Positions 1-5,321 of a stretch of 5,321 bases of DNA are shown here, piece by piece. This DNA is from Planctomycetota bacterium. Lineage in GTDB: Bacteria > Planctomycetota > GCA-002687715 > DRQF01. The notes below the pieces were generated by a model that had not been told where the DNA came from, ran no database searches, and worked only from the letters and a program-made list of their open reading frames with translations. Each line of letters starts with the position of its first letter. The stretch's first letter is position 1. A program made the translations under genes and the position numbers. The DNA is taken from NCBI GenBank assembly GCA_015485455.1, contig WFTN01000026.1, positions 1-5,321 of the forward strand, in the 5' to 3' direction.

Positions 1-19
1 AGATGTGTATAAGAGACAG
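1..19. other. Tn5/Nextera mosaic-end adapter remnant (artefact)
   Basis: The first 19 bases, AGATGTGTATAAGAGACAG, are an exact match to the Tn5 transposase mosaic end used in Nextera-type sequencing libraries. Its position at the extreme window start, with family-consistent coding sequence starting right after it, indicates untrimmed adapter at a contig end rather than a genomic transposon end. No transposase or target duplication is visible. The minus-strand frame of the neighbouring gene happens to stay open through it, giving a spurious TVSYTH tail that should be ignored. Confidence 0.97.
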
Positions 20-2450
20 TTCCAGGTGATATAGAAAAATCATCTCTTGCTTTAGATTCAAGAATTGTTGTCTCATGGGGATTAAACCCAGGGCGGGATG
101 TTTGGATAATGGCTTGTGCTATATGTCTTTGATCTACGGATTTGAGAGTCTCGGTGGCCTCGGCCAGGCCGCAAAAGGTGGTGGCAGCGGCGAGGTATGC
201 TCGAGGGAGTGCCGACCTTCTGCGGCCAATGAAAATGTTCTTTTGGTTTGAGACGGTTTGGGCATTTAGGCCATCACGGGTGATGACTCGGATGAGAAGA
301 CGGGGACTTGATTGGGAGATGGTGAGGGTGCCCGTGACGGTTCGGCCGATCGTGCTAGGAGCAGGTAAGAATGCGAAGTAGAAATGAGGTGAATCTTGGA
401 AGCCCCGCAATTTCTTGCGATAGCTGGCGATGGGTGAGTCCATCTCTTGGTGGACGATACCATGCTCATTTTCTTTCTGCGCATCTCCTAAACTCCAAGT
501 GAGATCCGGGGAGTTTGGCCCATGTATGGTGAGTTTGATGGCCCCGGGCTCCAAGGGCAATCCCTCGGGCTGGCTGACGATGAGTTCTAATTGCTGTCCT
601 GGGCGGCAGACATAGGGGAATTCCTGAGTGGCTCCTGGCACACCGAACTCTTCCATGAACGGAAAGGGCATTTCTTCTGGTGGGAAATTTGACATGGTCC
701 AACCGACACTCAACATGTCGAGTGTTCCGGGGTTCACACGAAAAATGGGGGCGTGGACGGGCGGTCCTAAGAATGCCCGTTGATGGAGCATGAGAGCGCT
801 GAGACGCATCAAACCCATGCCGTCATAGGTGCGGAGGCTGGTGAGGTCGTGGAGGTTGCCCAATTCTGGGGGTAAGTCCCAAACCGATGGCAAGAGTCGA
901 AGGCGTCCAGGTTGCTTCTCAACAAAAGAAAGCGATGGCGAGGGGGGTGAAAGTGCCGATGCTGATGCAACGGGCACGAAAGGCCCCCAGAGAGTTTGGG
1001 ACTCCAGTAAAATAGCGGCGACAAGAAGGACGGCACATGGGACATAGCTGCCTTTTTGGGCGCGATGACAAAGCCAGATACTAAGGGGAAAGGCAATCAT
1101 GAGCGTCGGCCACAGGAAGTCGAATTCGTAGTGCGGCACAAAATTGATCATGCCAACATATCCGAGCATGACGATAAATGAGGCCCAGAAACTCGATGTG
1201 ACAGTTTTTCTTCTGTTTGTCTTCAGGTCGTTCAGGATAAAATCCATCCCGAAGGCTGCCAACAGTGGGAGCAGGACGGAAGCCCAAAAATGCATACGCA
1301 AGAGGGGCATAACATTCAGTGGGAAAAACGTCATTCTTTCATGAAAGTGAGGAGGAGCAAACGCTAAGAAAAGGCCGCAGGTGATGGTGACAACAAGGGG
1401 GATGATGAGTTTTCTTTGCCGACCCAACCCCCTCATGAGCCCATATAAAGAAAGTAGTAGAACAACGCGCCCGAGATGAATCGTTGACTCCATATAGTTG
1501 CCATCACCGAAGAATGACTCATTTGCTCCGGGGAATCCAAATGCTTTTGGATCAAGAAGAGTGAAGAGTTGCAGAGAGGGAATCACTCTCTTGGGCGCCA
1601 TTCCGCGAATCGTCGTGACCAACGATTGGTCGAGATAATCCAAGAAAGGCAGGACTTGGCAGGCGGATAGAGCTAAGCCAACGAATCCCAAGAGGACGGC
1701 TTGAGGAACAAAGAGGGCCCTTCTGAGTTGGGATCCCTTTTGCGGTTTCTCGTCGCTCAAGAGGAAAGCAAGAAAAGAAGACATAAGACATGCCATGAAC
1801 GTCGATTCGATGTGTCCAGAGCAGATCGACAGGGCGATGGCAATACCGCCCCCAAAGACAATGGTGCCTCGGAATTGATGGCGAAGAGCCAAGAAGGCGG
1901 CCAAAATGGCAGGAGCGAAGGCAGCACTGCCAGCCACGGGGTGAACAGCCCAGCCTTGGATGTAAGAGCCAAAGGAGAAAGCCAAGGCTCCCACTAAGGC
2001 GGCCCATGGGGAGAGACTTAAGGTCCAGATGAGAATAAGAAATGAAACCTGGGCGACCAAAAGCTGGGCCAGTTGTTTCCAATCAATGTATTGATCACCA
2101 GCTATGACGTTGAGAGGTTGATAGGGTGAGAATACTTCAGCTTGCAAATTGCCGATAAGTGGCTGTCCACAGCCAGCGCGGTCATTCCACAGTGGTAAGT
2201 GACCCTGCATGTAGGATTCTCGTACCAATCGTTGCCAGGAGTGGATTGAGTAGGACCAGTCTGAGAGGTAGGGATTCGACTGAGGCTGTTTCTTGCCCAG
2301 CTCTCGAGCATAGGGCATGGCACGGGCAATGTCAGATGCAGGGGCTCGGACATCATCGTCAAAAAGGACGTGCCTGAGGAACACCAAGTCCGCCAACAAA
2401 CAGACTAAGAACACGGCTATATAGGTGGAAAGGTGTGTCCTTTTTTGCAT
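20..2450 (-). CDS. YfhO-type polytopic membrane protein (GT-C-like), 3' end missing
   Basis: A continuous minus-strand frame encodes 810 genomic residues from the ATG at 2450-2448; an in-frame TAA four codons upstream (2460-2462) makes this the only reasonable ATG. No strong ribosome site precedes it. Residues 10-26 form a first membrane helix after a basic N-terminus. A long outer loop follows with acidic residues D31-D33 and D40 and the hallmark stretch LPLWNDRAGCGQPLIGNLQ (85-103). About eleven more hydrophobic segments lie between 129 and 483. Further family-like stretches are SGHIESTF (211-218), LSACQVLPFL (261-270) and RMHFWASVLLPLLAAFGMD (385-403). Residues 484-810 are a soluble, probably extracytoplasmic region containing LDMLSVGW (577-584), LPRAYLA (748-754) and a FNPHETTILE segment (789-798). 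YfhO-type proteins resemble GT-C glycosyltransferases; Firmicute YfhO acts in glycosylating cell-surface polymers. The substrate here is unknown. Relatives usually continue roughly 80-130 residues beyond this point, so the C-terminus is lost to the contig end. The gene is divergent from the methyltransferase/GT2 pair. Confidence 0.88.
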
Positions 2451-2602
2451 CGCAGGATCTTACCGTGAAGTGTGAATCTTGACGAGGTGAATCCTCCGGG
2501 TTTGGTCAACAATCTCGCGGATATTTCTGAGGCCGAGTTTGTTTTCGAATTGGCCGATGGCGGCGGGCGAATTCGTGGACTGCTTCTGTTGGTGTTTTGT
2601 GC

Positions 2603-2608
2603 TATCAT
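2603..2608 (+). promoter_or_regulatory. Possible extended -10 element
   Basis: TATCAT is preceded by TG at 2600-2601, giving the extended -10 pattern TGnTATCAT. No good -35 hexamer sits 15-19 bases upstream. The perfect palindrome CCCCGGGG (2612-2619) lies just downstream, near where transcription would start. If used, it would give the methyltransferase a leader of about 120 bases. It is a weaker candidate than the element pair at 2683-2710. Confidence 0.25.
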
Positions 2609-2682
2609 AAGCCCCGGGGACCTGAACATGAGTGCCAGTTTTCTGCTGCGGAAAGAGGGGCGCGTTTTGTCATGTTTCACCA

Positions 2683-2710
2683 TTGACTGAGGTCTTGGTG
2701 GTGGTATGAA
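2683..2710 (+). promoter_or_regulatory. Candidate sigma-70-type promoter for the methyltransferase-GT2 unit
   Basis: A -35 box TTGACT (2683-2688, five of six consensus bases) is separated by 16 bases from a -10 box TATGAA (2705-2710, four of six). TG at 2702-2703 adds an extended -10 feature. The predicted transcription start is near 2717, about 19 bases before the GTG at 2736 and about 60 before the ATG at 2778. It lies in the divergent region, where a promoter is expected. I found no comparably good promoter for the leftward YfhO-type gene: TTGACC on the minus strand (2509-2504) lacks a matching -10. Confidence 0.5.
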
Positions 2711-2735
2711 CTGGTTGATGTGGACTTGAGCGAAA

Positions 2736-3506
2736 GTGACTGACAGAAACCCAGATTCTTCAACTTCAGGTCGCCGTATGGGAGATGCTATCGCCATCGA
2801 AGGTGACTATCAGCATCGTGCCTTGACCAGTGGGCCGCCGGTCCAGAAATATTGGCACAGATCCAAACTTGAACTTCTCGAGTGGTTCTTCGTGCCGGAT
2901 GCTGGCCTTGATGCTCTCGATGTCGGCTGTGGCAGTGGTGTGATTGCTGATGGGCTTGGTAAAATGGGGCTGAATGTGACGGCAATCGATGCCAATCCTC
3001 AGGCAATTGCATATGCACAAGCTACCTTCGCTCGTCAGAATGTTCGGTTCTTGCCGGGCTATCTTGACGAACTTGAATTGCCAGACGCCAGCTTTGATGT
3101 GGCTACTTGCTTAGAAGTCATCGAACACGTCTATCCTCCTCAGATTGACAAACTGCTGTCCGATTTTCGTAGGCTCTTGCGACCTGGGGGACGTCTTCTT
3201 TTGACCACGCCGAACTATCGAGGATTATGGCCCCTCATTGAATGGGCCGCAGACCGTTTTGCCTCCACGGCCAAGATGGATGCAGATCAGCATGTGACTC
3301 ACATACATCGTCGTATGTTGCGAAAGTTTGTCGAAGCTGCTGGTTTCGAGGTGGAGAAAATTCGGTGCTATTGCACTTTCGCGCCTTTTGCGGCTCCAAT
3401 GGGGGTGGGGCTCGCTCAGTTGATTGATCGGGGTGAGCGTCGCATTGATTTGCCCTTTGGAAACCTCTTAGCTGTGGTCGCCCGAGTTCCGAAAGCTGAA
3501 CAATGA
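2736..3506 (+). CDS. SAM-dependent class I methyltransferase, UbiG-like
   Basis: The protein has 256 residues from a GTG start, which is the first start after an in-frame TGA at 2727-2729. An ATG at 2778 (residue 15, context RRMGDAIAIEGDY) is an equally plausible start and has an AGG 7 bases upstream. Neither start has a strong ribosome site. The Rossmann methyltransferase signatures are complete: motif I LDVGCGSG (61-68), the ribose-binding acidic residue D85 in TAIDANP, FDVATCLEVIEHV (120-132), and the motif III-like LRPGGRLLLTTPN (148-160). HIHRRMLRKFVEAAGFEVE (189-207) is the C-terminal feature typical of UbiG/Methyltransf_11-type enzymes. It should transfer a methyl group from S-adenosylmethionine, presumably in the cytosol; the acceptor cannot be read from sequence. 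UbiG itself is unlikely because no quinone genes are nearby, and pairing with a GT2 enzyme suggests a sugar, lipid or glycan precursor. The gene ends inside the start of the next one. Confidence 0.93.
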   Translation: MTDRNPDSSTSGRRMGDAIAIEGDYQHRALTSGPPVQKYWHRSKLELLEWFFVPDAGLDALDVGCGSGVIADGLGKMGLNVTAIDANPQAIAYAQATFARQNVRFLPGYLDELELPDASFDVATCLEVIEHVYPPQIDKLLSDFRRLLRPGGRLLLTTPNYRGLWPLIEWAADRFASTAKMDADQHVTHIHRRMLRKFVEAAGFEVEKIRCYCTFAPFAAPMGVGLAQLIDRGERRIDLPFGNLLAVVARVPKAEQ

Positions 3507-4282
3507 CAATGCTGAGCGTCGTGATTCCCGTGTTTCAGGGAACGGAAGAACTTCTTAAGCGCTTGCCCTTGTTGTTGGAGTTTCTTGATCAAGAGAAAAT
3601 CGACTTTGAAGTGATCTTGGTTGATGACGGCAGCCAGGATGGCTCAGAAGAACTGTTGAAGTCCCAAGAGACGGACCGGGTGCGGGTTTTCATCTTGGAA
3701 AAAAACGTCGGTAAGTTTGGCGCTCTTAAGGCAGGCATGTTGGCGGCAAGGGGAGATTGTTGTCTCTTTACGGATGCCGATATCCCTTACGATCTGCTGG
3801 TGATTCCTCCCATGGTTGATCTGATTGTGAATGGAGGATTTCACATCGTTGTCGGTGACCGTACTTTGCCCCGAAGTGTCTATCGTCAAGAATTGAGCTT
3901 TGTTCGCAACTTGGCGACCCGGGCCTTCACTTCTTTTGTTCGTCTTTTGGTGACTGGTGGTTTGACCGACACCCAATGCGGGATCAAAGCAATGAGCCGT
4001 GAGGTCGCAGAGGCAGTTTTTCCATTGATTCATGAGAATAATTTCGCCGGGGATGTTGAAATGCTCTACATCGCCCTGATCCACAACTTAGCTATTCGAA
4101 GAGTGCCAGTTCATCTTAGGCACCACGGCCCTTCGACGGTTCACCCAGTCCGGGACGGACTCGGTATGCTCAAGAGTCTCTTGACCCTGCGTTTTCGTCG
4201 GTCACGGGGAGCCTATCATAGTGAAGCCATGTTGAAAATTGCTGACCAAGATTTTGGCTATGGGGACAGGCCCCAATCATAG
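3503..4282 (+). CDS. Family 2 glycosyltransferase, DPM1/ALG5-like (polyprenyl-phosphate sugar synthase type)
   Basis: The 259-residue protein carries a GT-A/GT2 nucleotide-sugar fold. It opens with LSVVIPVFQGTEE (4-16) and has DDGSQDGS (41-48) for nucleotide binding. The metal-binding DxD motif is TDADIP (90-95), followed by GDRTLP (118-123), the subfamily hallmark DTQCGIK (156-162) and GDVEMLY (183-189). The DTQCG(F/I)K and (F)DVE motifs point to the dolichyl/polyprenyl-phosphate mannose or glucose synthase branch rather than processive synthases; no QxxRW motif is seen. There are no convincing C-terminal membrane helices, unlike CsbB or GtrB, so it would be soluble or membrane-associated. 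Donor and acceptor are unknown. Its ATG (3503-3505) overlaps the methyltransferase TGA (3504-3506), implying co-transcription and coupled translation. A second in-frame ATG at 3509, just before LSVVIPV, is an alternative start. GAAAG at 3491-3495 could serve as a weak ribosome site. Confidence 0.93.
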   Translation: MTMLSVVIPVFQGTEELLKRLPLLLEFLDQEKIDFEVILVDDGSQDGSEELLKSQETDRVRVFILEKNVGKFGALKAGMLAARGDCCLFTDADIPYDLLVIPPMVDLIVNGGFHIVVGDRTLPRSVYRQELSFVRNLATRAFTSFVRLLVTGGLTDTQCGIKAMSREVAEAVFPLIHENNFAGDVEMLYIALIHNLAIRRVPVHLRHHGPSTVHPVRDGLGMLKSLLTLRFRRSRGAYHSEAMLKIADQDFGYGDRPQS

Positions 4283-4294
4283 GGAAGGCGTCCC

Positions 4295-4318
4295 GCGCTC
4301 TTGGCAGAGTGTTGTTCT
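4295..4318 (+). terminator. Weak candidate terminator after the GT2 gene
   Basis: Thirteen bases after the GT2 stop, 4295-4301 can pair with 4306-4312 (core CTCT/AGAG, closed by C-G and two G-U pairs) around the tetraloop TGGC. A T-rich but interrupted stretch, TTGTTCT (4312-4318), follows. The stem is short and the T-tract imperfect, so this is only suggestive of factor-independent termination between the two-gene unit and the tricorn homologue. Confidence 0.3.
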
Positions 4319-4349
4319 GACCTTACTTCCCACCATGCATTGAGGCTCC

Positions 4350-4371
4350 CAATTGTGCCACCTGGCAATTG
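4350..4371. repeat. Small inverted repeat CAATTG...CAATTG
   Basis: Two copies of the self-complementary hexamer CAATTG (4350-4355 and 4366-4371) are separated by ten bases. They can form a six-base stem, and each copy is a palindrome in its own right. The repeat lies 67 bases before the tricorn homologue start in the 156-base intergenic stretch. It might be an operator-like site, a second weak terminator, or chance. Confidence 0.25.
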
Positions 4372-4438
4372 TTTCCATAGCCAGGATGGGGGGGAGTGGT
4401 TAATCTTCATCCACGTTAAGTCCACAGCGAGATAGTTG

Positions 4439-5321
4439 ATGAAGAATTTTTTGCGTTTCATTGTTGCATGCGTCTTGGTGACTCCAGCTTGCCAAAGTCA
4501 ACAGCTGGCACGGCTGTTGCGATTCCCTCATGTTCAAGGCAACAAGATCGCCTTTGTCCACGGGGGCGACATCTGGGTTTGCACCTTGGAAAACCCCTTG
4601 GCCAGAAGACTCACGAGCTATGATGAAGGCTTTGAGGTGATGCCTCGGATTTCTCCTGACGGTAAGTGGGTGGCTTTTTCTGGCGAGTACAATGGAAGTC
4701 GTCAAATCTATCTGGTTCCTTGGCAGGGAGGTGTTCCGAAGCAGTTGACCTTCTATCCGGACGTGGGCCCGATGCCTCCTCGTGGCGGTTTCGATAACCT
4801 GCCTTACGATTGGAATAGGGACAGTACTCAGATCCTGATTCGATCGAATCGAACTCCTTATGGCCAGCGAGTTGGGCGCTACTTCTTGGTCGACATCAAC
4901 GGGTCGGGTCTGCCCCAACCTTTGGCGATTCCAGAAGGGGGATCGGTTTCGTTTGCGCCAGATGGCAAACATTTGGCTTACAACATCATCAGTCGCGAGT
5001 GGCGCACATGGAAACGCTACAAGGCCGGGCGCTCCCAAGATGTGTGGACTTTCGATTTGAGCACCAATAAGGCCCTACGCCGGACGAGTTATGTCGGGAC
5101 AGACAGCCATCCGCTTTGGGTGGGCAAAAAGATCTATTTCACGAGTGATCGTAGCGGGACTCTCAATCTTTGGTGCCACGCCTTGGAAACTGGGGATGAA
5201 TATCCGGTGACTCAATATGAAGATTTTGATGTTTTGTTTCCTTCTCGGGGACAGGGAGGAGTCATTTTTGAGCACGGCGGATATCTTCATTTGATGGACG
5301 CGACCACAGAGTCAGTGAAGC
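4439..5321 (+). CDS. Tricorn protease homologue, N-terminal part (secreted, peptidase S41 family), truncated by window end
   Basis: The frame starts at the ATG at 4439, directly after TAG-TTG (the in-frame stop is 4433-4435), and stays open for 294 codons to the window end. No strong ribosome site is visible. Residues 1-18 (MKNFLRFIVACVLVTPAC) form a signal sequence. C18 could be a lipoprotein cysteine, but TPAC is a poor lipobox, so signal peptidase I cleavage is equally possible. The mature part begins with RFPHVQGNKIAFVHGGDIW (28-46), characteristic of tricorn homologues. TolB/PD40-type propeller repeats follow: ISPDGKWVAFSGEYNG (71-86), SFAPDGKHLAYN (171-182), the distinctive SREWRTWKRYKAG (185-197), and KIYFTSDRSGTLNLW (231-245). 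Family members run to about 1,000-1,100 residues, with propellers feeding peptides to a PDZ domain and a C-terminal serine-protease core; all catalytic parts lie beyond the window. The likely role is peptide degradation in the periplasm or at the cell surface. A plain TolB-like propeller protein is the main alternative, but the specific stretches favour tricorn. Confidence 0.88.
   Translation, partial: MKNFLRFIVACVLVTPACQSQQLARLLRFPHVQGNKIAFVHGGDIWVCTLENPLARRLTSYDEGFEVMPRISPDGKWVAFSGEYNGSRQIYLVPWQGGVPKQLTFYPDVGPMPPRGGFDNLPYDWNRDSTQILIRSNRTPYGQRVGRYFLVDINGSGLPQPLAIPEGGSVSFAPDGKHLAYNIISREWRTWKRYKAGRSQDVWTFDLSTNKALRRTSYVGTDSHPLWVGKKIYFTSDRSGTLNLWCHALETGDEYPVTQYEDFDVLFPSRGQGGVIFEHGGYLHLMDATTESVK

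Noticed and set aside
1552..2082. A 176-codon open frame on the minus strand inside the YfhO-type gene
   Set aside because: It is an alternative frame on the same strand as the 810-codon gene, whose continuous frame and family motifs are clear. The shadow translation shows no recognisable domain.
2160..2175. Perfect inverted repeat TGGCTGT-CC-ACAGCCA
   Set aside because: It lies inside the conserved AGCGQP coding stretch of the YfhO-type gene, far from its ends. Codon content explains it and no regulatory role is apparent.
2493..2497. GGAGG on the minus strand, a strong ribosome-site look-alike
   Set aside because: No start codon follows within a usable distance on the minus strand; the real ATG is more than 40 bases further on.
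2472..2690. A possible 72-codon plus-strand small gene upstream of the methyltransferase (GTG start, hydrophobic stretch LLLLVFCAII)
   Set aside because: There is no clear ribosome site, and it covers both candidate promoter elements. The reverse strand is also open here, so it is probably chance. Conservation in relatives would revive it.
2417..2797. A 126-codon minus-strand open frame spanning the divergent region and overlapping both neighbouring genes
   Set aside because: It overlaps the starts of both flanking genes and has a low-complexity, Arg/Pro/Ser-rich translation with no domain, typical of a chance open frame.
4388..4394. Run of seven G bases before the tricorn homologue
   Set aside because: It lies in non-coding sequence and is too short to suggest phase variation without reads showing length differences.
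4400..5038. A 212-codon minus-strand open frame opposite the tricorn homologue
   Set aside because: It is antisense to a well-supported coding frame with propeller repeats, and its translation has no recognisable motif.

Overview
The window looks like the end of a draft or metagenome contig from an unidentified, moderate-GC bacterium. Gene content (YfhO-type membrane protein, SAM methyltransferase, family 2 glycosyltransferase, tricorn-protease homologue) fits several Gram-negative-type, mostly uncultured phyla such as Acidobacteriota or Planctomycetota and their relatives. Nothing in the sequence fixes the taxon. Bases 1-19 are not genomic: they match the Tn5/Nextera mosaic end exactly, so native sequence starts at about base 20.

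Layout: (i) 20-2450, minus strand: one uninterrupted reading frame of at least 810 codons for a large polytopic membrane protein of the YfhO type (GT-C-like fold with a C-terminal extracytoplasmic region). Its 3' end is cut off by the contig end. (ii) 2451-2735: a 285-base divergent intergenic region holding a plausible sigma-70-type promoter for the rightward genes. (iii) 2736-4282, plus strand: a two-gene unit, a UbiG-like SAM methyltransferase followed by a DPM1/ALG5-like GT2 glycosyltransferase. The two overlap by four bases (ATGA), which suggests translational coupling. (iv) 4283-4438: a short intergenic region with two weak hairpins, one a possible terminator. (v) 4439-5321, plus strand: the N-terminal 294 codons of a secreted tricorn-protease homologue (signal sequence plus the start of the TolB-like beta-propeller), cut by the window end.

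How the genes may work together: a DPM1/ALG5-like GT2 typically loads a sugar onto polyprenyl phosphate, and GT-C/YfhO-type proteins are thought to use such lipid-linked sugars on the outer face of the membrane. The divergent pair therefore resembles the CsbB-YfhO logic known from Firmicutes, here with an added methyltransferase. This is inference from family and neighbourhood only. The tricorn homologue is probably an independent transcription unit. I found no RNA genes, CRISPR arrays, insertion sequences, or clearly novel system.
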